A DNA stretch of 64,000 nucleotides from positions 186,001 to 250,000 of the forward strand of contig JAPFFF010000070.1 of assembly GCA_039105265.1 (NCBI GenBank), in the 5' to 3' direction. How positions within the stretch are numbered: the first letter of the stretch is position 1; the number at the start of each line of letters is the position of its first letter. The notes below the pieces were generated by a model. It searched no databases. It saw nothing but the letters and a program-made list of their open reading frames with translations, and was not told the DNA's origin. The translations under genes and the position numbers were made by a program. This stretch comes from Tritrichomonas musculus (Eukaryota > Parabasalia > Tritrichomonadida > Tritrichomonadidae). Shown here in pieces: positions 26,901 through 34,471 of this stretch.

Positions 26901-28585
26901 AATATATGAGGACAATAAGGTAAAGCTTCTTTAACTGGTATGAAGTTCTTTTTAAATACACCATCACAGTGTTTAACATGAGAATCAAACCTGTTAAAAT
27001 TCTTTGAACCATAATGAATATATGAATTACATTTAGGGCAAATATGTATTTGGGTAAGCTTTTCAGGATTCTTGATGTACATTATATGGATGATTTGATT
27101 TTGAGTGAAAAGTAATGCAGAATATGTTGTAAATGTTTTATCGAAAAACCACTGCTCTGATAAATCATAATATTGCTCAGAATCTGTCTTGTGAAACTCA
27201 TATATGTTAACATTAATGTGATTCTTTTGTGCTAAATCTTTCATTTGCTCCATTGAAACACCTTCGAATTCATTAAGTATTTTCTTACCTTCATTTGGAA
27301 TCTTTGTGTTGTATATTATATTGTGTTCTTTAAGAAGTAGTTTCTTAGCGATTTTAGTTCGTTCTTTAGTTTTATATTTTTTGGTATTTGCTAGTTCTTC
27401 ATTTAAACATACAGCTAAGAATCTGAAGAAACATAGTTTATCATCTTCATTATCACATATTATGAAATCATTTTTGATGAATTCTATTGGTAAATCCTTT
27501 ATGCGACCAGTTATCTTTCTCATTCTTGAAACTGTAAAAGCTATTGAACCAACTAATATAAGTTTTGTGCTTGATGATTCTGTTTCATAAGAGTGTAAAA
27601 CAGATTCAATATAGAGTTTAACAATATCAAGGTCTTCAAGTTTACTGATAATGATAGGTATCATTGATTGATAGTTTTTCCAAATAATGTCTTTAGCTTT
27701 ATAATCGTATTTCTCTTCTAATGATTCAAAATCATAAGTGTATGTTTCGAAGACTCCTGAAAGTTGAAAATGAATCTTAAATGGTTTCAGCTCTTTCTTG
27801 TATACATTGTGAAGACACTCAAAGATATTATCTAATGATGCAACTTGATTGAAATAATATGTTGTTATCGGCTTGCCACTGTCTTTGCGTTGTATAGTAT
27901 TTTCAGATGGATATTTATTATAGTGATTCCACTCATTTACGGCTCTATCAAAATCATGTGGCTCGTTAATCATAAGGAAATCACTATGTTTTGATGTGAA
28001 ATTGTGTGCGCATTTATTGAGGTATTCATATATTTCTTCATTCTCTGGAATGTAATACTTTTGATGGTTTTTGATTAATGGAGCATCTGGGATTATCAGT
28101 TTTTCAGTCTTCTGTAATACAGGATGTTGTTGTTGTTTTATTAATTGTATTGCATCATCAACTGCTTCATAAGCCCTATTAATAGCTTCTTTTATCTCGA
28201 ATTCTCTCTCGATTTGTTGTTGTTTTGTTTTGAAATAGCGTTCATCTTCTTCATTAATATCTTCTTCAAAGTAATCATCACGTTTGAGTATATCTTGGTA
28301 GTGCTGTTCATGCGAATCATCCAATATTTGTTTAAGTTTATGCTCATGTATAATGAAACTATCTATTTCTTCTGCATTTGGTAAATCATTTTTAATAAAT
28401 CTGTGGGCATTACGATTATTAAGCCAATCACATAATACTTCTACGTTTTTCCTTCTATTCCAAGCTTCTGTTTTAGCAGTTGTTGTAATTGGTAGATTTG
28501 CATTGAAAAGTGTATTGATAGAATTGATTAATTCAACAATATCATCATTACTAATATTTTTAAGTGATCGGTAATCGTATCGCAT
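23945..28585 (-). CDS. Protein-primed family B DNA polymerase, element B
   Basis: 1546 residues. Order: N-terminal helical region; about 378-400 an acidic DNEDDKLCFFRFLA block typical of Polinton polymerase N-termini (OTU-like region, inferred); zinc-finger-like CPKC...H-x-x-HC at 516-540; exonuclease motifs YDFET 586-590, GFNSSRFDSN 680-689, AYNDND 841-846; an HNH/treble-clef cluster CHLC 962-965, TLDRID 976-981, CAEC 995-998; polymerase motif A DFNSLYPS 1088-1095, motif B KISMNGSYG about 1279-1287, motif C GDTDS 1378-1382. Residues about 757-777 are absent from the other two polymerases here and include the mini-repeat at 26256. It replicates the element from its ends. Starts 62 bp inside the right terminal repeat. 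Confidence 0.93.
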   Translation of the reverse strand: MRYDYRSLKNISNDDIVELINSINTLFNANLPITTTAKTEAWNRRKNVEVLCDWLNNRNAHRFIKNDLPNAEEIDSFIIHEHKLKQILDDSHEQHYQDILKRDDYFEEDINEEDERYFKTKQQQIEREFEIKEAINRAYEAVDDAIQLIKQQQHPVLQKTEKLIIPDAPLIKNHQKYYIPENEEIYEYLNKCAHNFTSKHSDFLMINEPHDFDRAVNEWNHYNKYPSENTIQRKDSGKPITTYYFNQVASLDNIFECLHNVYKKELKPFKIHFQLSGVFETYTYDFESLEEKYDYKAKDIIWKNYQSMIPIIISKLEDLDIVKLYIESVLHSYETESSSTKLILVGSIAFTVSRMRKITGRIKDLPIEFIKNDFIICDNEDDKLCFFRFLAVCLNEELANTKKYKTKERTKIAKKLLLKEHNIIYNTKIPNEGKKILNEFEGVSMEQMKDLAQKNHINVNIYEFHKTDSEQYYDLSEQWFFDKTFTTYSALLFTQNQIIHIMYIKNPEKLTQIHICPKCNSYIHYGSKNFNRFDSHVKHCDGVFKKNFIPVKEALPYCPHILNNPVYEYCLAYNLQWKPEIYYITYDFETMEQSINKSISDSTTINSRLIPLSVSSCVKSSNGLTTKNFSLRDSQEFIPQWIKWLFEQSMKVYADKISYYESFLPDTSINKNMNVITVLGFNSSRFDSNLFKQYFNHSFWKVEQNSIIGTLSSLKQFILTSDNHPTKLRFIDAQSFVAGGTLKQFGEDFGNVIVDSNVSVCGGINELQSNTQAKACDIKGVFPYEAINDKNYNEVLSKSEPFSYDDFYSYLNQKNPLTKEEYDAYLEDSKRFATRWDYLLAYNDNDVEMMIKPIDNLIALNAQYNVDLLSNLSLSKNASCIKYALAYKDFNPRNNIGITNKYNTFKPSKKWWQYKCDSYYNQDEKYNRLNPKKPQRDLTKCVSENDFEAFMKMYDDPNKGKCHLCHEHFTYQNKPTLDRIDNNKGHQIDNCLLACAECNKLRKRDDPKITTLRIQLKKYCKLHHLPTLINDEREYYSIRNAITGGLSNVMHRVNIKDETHINKFRYIDNKGVLSYDTSNVQSHVVGIDFNSLYPSSFSSCKHEFNKYHGGIMYMPGAFIRRIDVKDKASKKRCLDIITNSSRFSNKPSYLFYAEVKLKCPTSKINYFINLPPVFRNINIKNDESTIGTYMYNYMKTNKLTSTDMEERKLTMLLDTHDEYMIFSNYYLWFLLDHGLIIDDVKSVSQYEAHTGFNEFVSTFMQKRQDIISGVSKGNEKFYKISMNGSYGYDGMNSEKFSKVKICDANKAYQYIISQTYMGGAQLSDNTFLIQQSPKSYHCNTCIQESLWTLDNAKFWYLTFYYDFMNNCFDMDRLHFIEGDTDSAYFAVAGNPNEGPEQLFDYVIKNKEFYDKNVYKFMPNPSINTIQDEKKILGCAIEKYGENMIALAPKCYTIFNSNGQTKSLKLKGVSLKKNHIVSSDYKSIIDNQSIKLGKNINLQMQNNKMSKITVNKNALTGCHTKMIVLPNQSCAPFVSGLTANNYFINYN
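26256..26290 (+). repeat. AAGCTT-type mini-repeat, copy 4, inside polymerase gene
   Basis: TCACAAGCTTTAGCTTGGGT and following bases. On the coding strand it gives QSNTQAKACD. The polymerases of elements C and D lack this segment at the same place (between DFGG and KGVFPYEA), so here it is an addition to the gene. Confidence 0.85.
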
Positions 28586-28647
28586 TTGGGTGGAAATAAA
28601 AAATTAATTTTGATAATCGATGGATTTAAATTTTATGGCGTTCACAA

Positions 28648-28874
28648 GCTGTCAATTGGAGGCTCAAATTATTCGACTCCAAAAAAGTGCTAGAAATCAT
28701 TGAGTTTCATAGTTGGGGCTCACAGTGTTGTAGACAGTGAGCTAGAAAACCTTGAGTTCTGAAAATGGGGTTAAAAATAAGGAAAATCGCATGAAACCCT
28801 TGAGCGACTAACATGGGGTAGGCCGTCAGATGTGATTCATTATCTGACCCCCAATACGCACATACTACACTACT
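28648..28874 (-). repeat. Right terminal inverted repeat of element B
   Basis: Reverse complement of 8053-8279. The DNA polymerase gene starts 62 bp inside it and reads inward, the usual Polinton layout. A short open frame across this repeat is a by-product of the repeat and not a gene. Confidence 0.95.
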
Positions 28875-28880
28875 TACCTG
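28875..28880. repeat. Target-site duplication of element B, right copy
   Basis: TACCTG, identical to 8047-8052, directly after the right terminal repeat. Both copies lie in ATPase coding sequence of element A. Confidence 0.92.
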
Positions 28881-29442
28881 CACAATCATCTAGTATCAAT
28901 AATGTGTTATATGGATATGATGATGTTTCATACTTGACTAACTTATTGGCTATATATATTATTTTATCATTGAGCTCATTTAAATGATGCTTCTCAATGA
29001 GCCTCCTCATTTCGTCATTGGTCTCTTTCATTCGAGATAATACATATTTGACAATAGCATAATACTTTATCTTTCTTCGAAGATGTCTTTTAAGATAACT
29101 CATTAATTCTCTTTCCTTTACATAATCGATTCTTGATTGTATCTGTTTATTAAGTGTTTCAGCTGTTTTATCCATTTTACCAGAGCTTGAGCAAAATATT
29201 ATCTTTTGGTAGTATGGATGTTTAAACAACCTCTCTGTTATCATAATATGTCTCCATATCCAAAAACTTTTACCAGCACCTGGTTTACCAATTAAAAAGT
29301 ATATACCATTTGTGCTAAAAGGATAATCAGGTGATAATGGTTTAATCAAAGCACCATCTATCTCTTTCATGTTCTTCCGTAAGGTCTCTTTAATCAATGT
29401 TTCTACTTTATTTATTAGTTCTGCACTTGGGGGTTCATCCAT
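28875..29442 (-). pseudogene. Packaging ATPase of element A, N-terminal part, cut by element B
   Basis: About 189 codons from the ATG at 29442 to the edge of element B. Walker A GKPGAGKS at 52-59, followed by a helical middle, and a Walker B strand TLLILDD at about 180-186 close to the insertion. The distal part is at 7748-8052 on the other side of element B. It belongs to the A32-like packaging ATPases and differs clearly from the ATPase of B, which shows that A and B are different Polinton families. Confidence 0.88.
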
Positions 29443-29452
29443 TTACAAATTT

Positions 29453-30607
29453 TTAAATGTATTTCATAATTTTATCTGGTATTGGTTTGCCCTCAACCTT
29501 TTGACCTGCTTTAATTTGTCGTTCATAATTTTTCTTTTGTTCCAACCAATATTGTCTTTCTGCCGTACCAAGTACTAATGGATTACCTCTCCTTACATCT
29601 CTAATAGTTTGTCTAGCAAAGGCATCATCACCTTCGACTCCTTCCCATTTTAAATCATTCTTACCAGTATCTTCATCAAAGTTATATATTTTTTCAATAA
29701 TACCTTCTTTACCTTCATTTAGTCTTTCAGCTACTTTAATCCTTTTGTCTCTTGTCCTTAACAACCTATATCCAGGGAATGAACTAGTTGAACCATCTTT
29801 GGACTTGACCACAAACTGGTTACCTTTTTGTGAGTCAACTATATAAGACTCATTGGACAAATTACTTCTTCTTTTACCAAATGGTTCTTTTTCGAGTACT
29901 AACCTGACCTTCTCACCTGGATTAAAATGGTATGGATTAATGCGTGCATTCTTTTGTATGTACTTTATTTCATCCTCTGGAGTAATATCATTAGGTGCTT
30001 TATTATCTAAAGACCTATGAGGAGAGTTGTTATATATGTTGACCAAATCATGCATCTCCTTTGGTTGAATAAACCTATTTTCACCAATAGCATCTCTTAT
30101 GGTTCTCATAAACCTATTAATAATGCCAAGTACATTATGGTTATTCTCAGTTGTTGTTCGGTATTTTATGTTCTTCTCTCTCATGAAGTCTAAGACTGTT
30201 GATGATAAATATGCTGCATCCTCATCACTTGTTATCGAATATACATGAGGTACATCATTAACAAATTTATGAAGTGCTGTTAATACTTCTCTTGCTCCTT
30301 TACCATTCATAGGATATGCATATGCTTTTCTGGTGTTGATATTGATGAACATTAGATAATTCAACCCACCTGCCTCTTTATTATTAATGAAGGTATCCAT
30401 TTGATAACCATGAGGATGTTTGGATACAATAGGTATAAATTGTGCTTTAGGTACTCTCTTATCATGTACTACTCTTTCATCAAAGTATTTCTTTGCTTCT
30501 TCTTCATTTAGATTCTCTTGTTTTGCCATGCTAAGGTATTTGTCCAAGGTCTTCCATTTAGCTTTGTTGTATAATTTTTCATATGGGCTTGGTTCTTCTT
30601 TACTCAT
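29453..30607 (-). CDS. Retrovirus-like integrase, element A
   Basis: 384 residues. rve-type core: YQMDTF near residue 71, LMFININTRKAY strand, SITSDEDAAY near 126-132, and NIYNNSPHRSL near 210-220, the signature shared with the integrase of element B. Residues about 235-290 (FNPGEKVRLV, SNESYIVDS, PGYRLLR) look like an SH3- or chromo-like C-terminal module. It would insert the element with a 6-bp duplication. Ten bp from the ATPase start and 7 bp from the next gene, so it is part of a tight minus-strand cluster. Confidence 0.85.
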   Translation of the reverse strand: MSKEEPSPYEKLYNKAKWKTLDKYLSMAKQENLNEEEAKKYFDERVVHDKRVPKAQFIPIVSKHPHGYQMDTFINNKEAGGLNYLMFININTRKAYAYPMNGKGAREVLTALHKFVNDVPHVYSITSDEDAAYLSSTVLDFMREKNIKYRTTTENNHNVLGIINRFMRTIRDAIGENRFIQPKEMHDLVNIYNNSPHRSLDNKAPNDITPEDEIKYIQKNARINPYHFNPGEKVRLVLEKEPFGKRRSNLSNESYIVDSQKGNQFVVKSKDGSTSSFPGYRLLRTRDKRIKVAERLNEGKEGIIEKIYNFDEDTGKNDLKWEGVEGDDAFARQTIRDVRRGNPLVLGTAERQYWLEQKKNYERQIKAGQKVEGKPIPDKIMKYI

Positions 30608-30613
30608 TTATTT

Positions 30614-31618
30614 TTAAATAAACATCTTATCGTATTGAAGGAATTGCATTTCGATAACAAATGAATCTTTAGGAGGTAGTTTGGTTGGACAATTATAATG
30701 TGCATCACTATAGAAGTCTATCCAAAACCTTTGGTCCATTGAGTTTAACTTGAAGTACTTAATCGGACTATATTCAACATCACTATCTCCAATATAGTTA
30801 TGTAATGCTTGTTCACCAATAGATGAATATATTTTACATGGATGTCTGTCCCATACATTATCAAATACCAACCTCTTACTTAAAGTTGAATACTTCTTAG
30901 GGTTATTTTGATAAGCTCCTGTGCCTATATTAAACACATCTGCAAAGTCCTCATTCCAATCACCAATTTGGAAAAAATTGATAAATTGGCTTGAATCTTC
31001 CTCTATATTATCATTCTTTTTAGTATATATAATTTCATGAAAACCATCTTTATCATAATATCCATCTGTTTGTATATCTCGATATGCAATTAATGAATCA
31101 TTTTGGGAAAATGCATGTCCATATTCTCCATGCATAGCTATCCAAGATTTCATCGCGGTGTTGACAGCATCAAAGAACCCTCTTAAGTCCCCTTCCTCTG
31201 ACACCCAATCAATAACATCAAAATTTGCTATCCATTTCCAAGTAGGCTCTTTTTCATATTCTACTTTGAGTTGGTCCTGGTAGAATTTATCAAGTAGTTC
31301 TTGAGTTAAAATAGGGTCGTTTATATTTCCTCCATGTAAAACAAAGTAGGATTTTTGAACTTTAAATATAGTCACATTAAATTCTAATTTGCGTCTTCTC
31401 TTAATGATATGCGCTGAACGAACACCAACAATAGATTCCCCTTTGTTTGCAGTTGACCATTCTGGTGGGAAATTAAACCAATACCTATTAAACTTAGCTT
31501 TATCATGTTGAGCATCCTCAAGGAAGTAGGCTGTTTCGATTGGAAGAGGTGTATTACCATCATTAACTATATTATCTCGATTAGGATATAAAGTGTTAAC
31601 ACTTGGTGGTAATTCCAT
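30614..31618 (-). CDS. Minor capsid (penton-like) protein, element A
   Basis: 334 residues. N-terminal PIET-AYF block, NRYWFNFPPEW at about 43-54, and GESIVGVRSAHI at about 59-71, then alternating strands, ending with FWIDFY, KLPPKDSFVIEM and a final hydrophobic strand. This is the usual look of Polinton minor capsid proteins, and the order integrase, minor capsid, protease also fits known Polintons. The N-terminal block is shared with the gene at 1-967. Confidence 0.7.
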   Translation of the reverse strand: MELPPSVNTLYPNRDNIVNDGNTPLPIETAYFLEDAQHDKAKFNRYWFNFPPEWSTANKGESIVGVRSAHIIKRRRKLEFNVTIFKVQKSYFVLHGGNINDPILTQELLDKFYQDQLKVEYEKEPTWKWIANFDVIDWVSEEGDLRGFFDAVNTAMKSWIAMHGEYGHAFSQNDSLIAYRDIQTDGYYDKDGFHEIIYTKKNDNIEEDSSQFINFFQIGDWNEDFADVFNIGTGAYQNNPKKYSTLSKRLVFDNVWDRHPCKIYSSIGEQALHNYIGDSDVEYSPIKYFKLNSMDQRFWIDFYSDAHYNCPTKLPPKDSFVIEMQFLQYDKMFI

Positions 31619-31642
31619 TTCGAGTTGAATAAAAAGTCTTTA

Positions 31643-33211
31643 TTAATATACAACACCTGTTTCTAATTCATTGTTTTGAAGTTCTCGAAGTATTCTCTTT
31701 CTAATATCTGGTATATTGCGTTGTTTAAACTTACCATTTCCTTCATGCAAAAAGGTACGACAAGATTCCATTAGAAACACTCCACAATCCTTGTTATTCC
31801 TTTGACTAGGTACATCATAATATTTTGCTTTTAACTTACCTGTTCCTGAAATATTGATCCACTTATTAAGTGTCTTTACCTCTGGTGCCATTGACTTATT
31901 CTCAGAGTCATAGCATTCGATTATTTTCTTTGGATATCGAACAATACATAAAACCCAATGTTCTCCATCTGAGCAAATGGGGACAAATACTTTATCGAAA
32001 TGTGTAAATGACTGTTTACCTGAGATAGGACTTTTCATCAGTTCATGTATTTTTTCCATATCATTAGTCTCATATGCCATAGAAAGGAGGGTATAAAATG
32101 CAGTAGGTACAACCAATATTTTCTTTTTATCAAACTCTGCTTCATTTTGACCAGGTTGTTTATTCAATCTCTTTCCTTTGTTATATAGAAGTTTCAAGTA
32201 GTCATCAATAACATCTTCTTCTATATTTTCATCATTGACTAAACTCCTCCAATCATGAATTTTATGACGTCTTTGGTCTACTGTAAACTCTCCTGTCTTC
32301 TGTGGTGTCATACGGGGTTCTCTTGGAGGAGGACTAGTACCTCGAGAGGTATGTGATGATGGAAACTGTGGAGGGGGTGATGAAGGAGGAGGAGGTGGTG
32401 GAGGTGGAGGTGAATGAGGTGGTGGAGGTGGAGGTGAAGGTGAACGAGGTCGTTTTGATTTTTTCTTATGTTGTTTTGATTTTTTCTTAGGTCTATCATC
32501 CTCGTCTAAATTTGTACTACTTTGAAGTAAAAGTTGAATTCTGTTTTGATTCTGATCCCTTGTTGGTGGCTCAACATTTGTGGGTCGGTTCCTACCGATT
32601 TTCCTAAGGTTAAGATGATAATCATTTCGATTTAAAGTTGGAGGTCTGGGTAATGGAGCCAATTCAGGTATATCATCTGTTTGAATACCTCTAGTTTTAT
32701 ATTCTTTCTTATCACTTTTCAATGTTCTTTCTTTCATCTGCTCTCTCAGTTCTCTAGCTGCTTGTTTTTCCTCCTCAGTCTTCATTCGAGATATCCTTAT
32801 GTTGATAATATCATAATGTAATTTTATCTCTGTTAATATACCTTGATCTGATTCTTGGAGAGTATATTGATATGGCTTTAATACTGTTATGTAATGCCCA
32901 TGTTCATCTTTATCATCTTGATTTTTCTTAATCGCAAACACACAACCTGAAAATTTTGCTTTTGGTCTCTCTCTCTTGAGTCTATTAGCAAATTCAAGTA
33001 CGTCTTTAAAAGCTATACTAGTATTTAAATATGTCTCATATAATTTTTGTAGATTTATTTGATTATTAGAGAACTTCCATATAGTTTGACACAAACCTCT
33101 TGTTAATCTTGCAACATCTCTATCAACTAGTTTAGGTCGAAATTTAATAGTACCTTGTAATAGTTGTATTTTATTGTTAGGTTTTGTTTGTGTACCTACA
33201 TCACTTGTCAT
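31643..33211 (-). CDS. Ulp1/adenain-like cysteine protease with Pro-rich N-terminal half, element A
   Basis: 522 residues. The protease domain is residues about 310-510: EHWVLCIV with the catalytic His at 418, ECYDS with Asp at 435, PSQRNNKDCGVF with the oxyanion Gln at 470 and catalytic Cys at 476. This is clan CE, as in adenovirus protease and SUMO proteases; Polintons use it for capsid maturation. The N-terminal 300 residues are unusual for the family: a folded start, a Lys/Arg-rich patch (KKKSKQHKKKSKRPRS) and a long polyproline stretch at about 257-283. Those may tether it to DNA or virion partners. Confidence 0.88.
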   Translation of the reverse strand: MTSDVGTQTKPNNKIQLLQGTIKFRPKLVDRDVARLTRGLCQTIWKFSNNQINLQKLYETYLNTSIAFKDVLEFANRLKRERPKAKFSGCVFAIKKNQDDKDEHGHYITVLKPYQYTLQESDQGILTEIKLHYDIINIRISRMKTEEEKQAARELREQMKERTLKSDKKEYKTRGIQTDDIPELAPLPRPPTLNRNDYHLNLRKIGRNRPTNVEPPTRDQNQNRIQLLLQSSTNLDEDDRPKKKSKQHKKKSKRPRSPSPPPPPPHSPPPPPPPPPSSPPPQFPSSHTSRGTSPPPREPRMTPQKTGEFTVDQRRHKIHDWRSLVNDENIEEDVIDDYLKLLYNKGKRLNKQPGQNEAEFDKKKILVVPTAFYTLLSMAYETNDMEKIHELMKSPISGKQSFTHFDKVFVPICSDGEHWVLCIVRYPKKIIECYDSENKSMAPEVKTLNKWINISGTGKLKAKYYDVPSQRNNKDCGVFLMESCRTFLHEGNGKFKQRNIPDIRKRILRELQNNELETGVVY

Positions 33212-33252
33212 TTAAAAATCAAATAAAAGAAAGAAGAAGAAGATGTTGTTTA

Positions 33253-33495
33253 TTAATGAAGGTTATCAAGGCTGCTGTTGATATCATCAACGTTGACCTT
33301 CATATTTGCAAGGTCATCAATGACAGAATCGAGTTTTAAGGATAGCAGGTTGACCCTATTAAGAACCTCATCAAGTCGTTGGTGGAGTTGATCAATTTGG
33401 AGCAACATGTAAGTTTCAAGCTTTTGCTTTTCATCCATGATTTTAGCGTTGAGCATTTCAGTGGTCAATCGTATCTTCTTATCGATATTCATCAA
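33253..33495 (-). CDS. Small coiled-coil protein, element A
   Basis: 80 residues forming almost one continuous heptad pattern (Leu/Ile at a and d positions) from residue 8 to the end. Upstream of the protease on the same strand and divergent from 33560. No family recognised; comparable tiny coiled-coil genes occur in element B at 10515. Confidence 0.5.
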   Translation of the reverse strand: MMNIDKKIRLTTEMLNAKIMDEKQKLETYMLLQIDQLHQRLDEVLNRVNLLSLKLDSVIDDLANMKVNVDDINSSLDNLH

Positions 33496-33559
33496 AGAAA
33501 AAAGTGAAATGACTAAATATTTTTCTATTGTTCATTTCATTTTTTTTATTTCTGTATAA

Positions 33560-33823
33560 ATGGCTTATTACATGACCATAAAAGAGCGTATGAATATCCT
33601 CTATAAAATAGTGTCTTACCTCTATGAATATAGATGTGAGACTAATGAGGGTGTATGTGGTATTTTAATTAAAAAGATAAAAGAGTTAGCTGCTGAGTAT
33701 TTCGAACCTGAAATTCTTAATGTAATTATGAAAGATGGTGATTTGGAATTTATCGACCAAATAGAACATTTTGCCTTTGAGTTCTTAGAGTACCAAATAT
33801 CTAATCTGCCTTCGCATTTATAA
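33560..33823 (+). CDS. Small acidic helical protein, element A
   Basis: 87 residues, predicted all-helical, with Tyr- and Glu-rich segments. TTCATTTCATTTTT 20-30 bp before the ATG contains TCATT initiator-like motifs. Its last codons overlap the end of the convergent HNH gene by 23 bp. Function unknown. Confidence 0.5.
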   Translation: MAYYMTIKERMNILYKIVSYLYEYRCETNEGVCGILIKKIKELAAEYFEPEILNVIMKDGDLEFIDQIEHFAFEFLEYQISNLPSHL

Positions 33824-34136
33824 TTTTGGGCATATCCCTGTTATAGTTACTATCAGTTGGGGTTATCCATCTTAAGTTGCTTAGATGGTAGTCAGCCCTA
33901 TTCCTATTGATATGGTCTACCTCTATTTTATGTTGTGGGTCATCATTAGGTATGAACTGTCTTGCTATAAGTACATGTTTCAAGTAGTAGTCGCCATTTA
34001 GACATACACGTATATACCCCTTTATATGTTTTGCATCTTTGCATATAAAATGATTACTCTTACGTCTTATAGTAAAGGGGTACCTATTCAGTATCTCATA
34101 GTCGTTAGTAAAGCCTTTGAGTGGTACAAATGACAT
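33801..34136 (-). CDS. HNH endonuclease-like protein, element A
   Basis: 111 residues. YPFTIRR strand, YLKHVLIARQF block, then EVDHINRNRADYHLSNLRW with the HNH residues, and an N-rich end. It lines up with residues about 35-120 of 13941-14612 and is close to the minimal NUMOD/HNH unit. It is the outermost gene at the right end of element A, where accessory genes are often gained. Confidence 0.8.
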   Translation of the reverse strand: MSFVPLKGFTNDYEILNRYPFTIRRKSNHFICKDAKHIKGYIRVCLNGDYYLKHVLIARQFIPNDDPQHKIEVDHINRNRADYHLSNLRWITPTDSNYNRDMPKIINAKAD

Positions 34137-34169
34137 TTACATATAGAAAGAAATAGGTACGAGATTCTC

Positions 34170-34301
34170 GGGGCAGGTACCTGTGCCGTTTCATAGATGG
34201 GCGGTTGTGGGGTGGGGTACCTGTGCCGTTTCATTGATGGTAGGCGTTGAGGTGGGTGGGTGGGAATTAGGGGTGGGGCCCCTGTGCCGTTTCTTTGATG
34301 G
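34170..34301. repeat. Three GC-rich copies of a 30-bp repeat near element A end
   Basis: Copies at 34170-34200, 34211-34240 and 34272-34301 share the core CCTGTGCCGTTTC-x-T-x-GATGG. They are strikingly GC-rich in this AT-rich window and lie between the last gene of A and its presumed end, so they may be part of its terminal repeat. Confidence 0.7.
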
Positions 34302-34322
34302 GGAGCAGTAGTGAGAACAAGA

Positions 34323-34407
34323 ATATTTTTTTCTTTTCTTTTCTTTTTTCTTTTTTTCTTTTTTCTTTTTTTCTTTTTTTCTTTTTTCTTTTTTTCTTTT
34401 TTCTTTT
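34323..34407. repeat. Polypyrimidine tract (TTTTC/TTTTTTC)n
   Basis: About 85 bp of T runs broken by single C residues, all pyrimidine on the plus strand. Length variation by slippage is likely. It separates the GC-rich repeats from the proposed terminus of element A. Confidence 0.85.
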
Positions 34408-34471
34408 ATGACGAGTTCGTGTTGACGCGTGGGGTGCCAGCCCCAGCGGAAACCGACTCGTATATACTACT

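Larger units (their letters stand above)
8053..28874. mobile_element. Polinton/Maverick element B, nested in element A
   Basis: A 20,822-bp Polinton bounded by 227-bp terminal inverted repeats that start with AG (AGTAGTGTAGTATGTG), as Polinton ends typically do, and flanked by the 6-bp duplication TACCTG. It encodes packaging ATPase, double jelly-roll major capsid protein, retrovirus-like integrase, HNH protein, jelly-roll candidate, fibre-like protein and protein-primed DNA polymerase. By eye the two inverted repeats are identical, which indicates a young insertion. It looks nearly whole with about one break, in the fibre locus. No adenain-like protease was recognised. It lies inside the ATPase gene of element A. 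Confidence 0.95.
1..34471. mobile_element. Polinton/Maverick element A, partial at left, carrying nested element B
   Basis: A Polinton whose visible genes are a major capsid protein, two minor-capsid-like proteins, a packaging ATPase, an integrase, a Ulp1/adenain-type protease and an HNH protein, nearly all on the minus strand with short gaps. The left end, with the expected DNA polymerase, lies outside the window. The right end is placed at about 34471, where the sequence ends in ACTACT, the same terminal motif as element B; this is inference because the partner terminus is not visible. Element B interrupts it at 8053-28874. Apart from that insertion its reading frames are open, so it is degraded little and must be older than B's insertion. 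Confidence 0.8.

Noticed and set aside
28707-28889. 60-codon open frame across the right terminal repeat of B
   Set aside because: It is repeat sequence present in both terminal repeats, runs out of the element into flanking DNA, and has no neighbour support.
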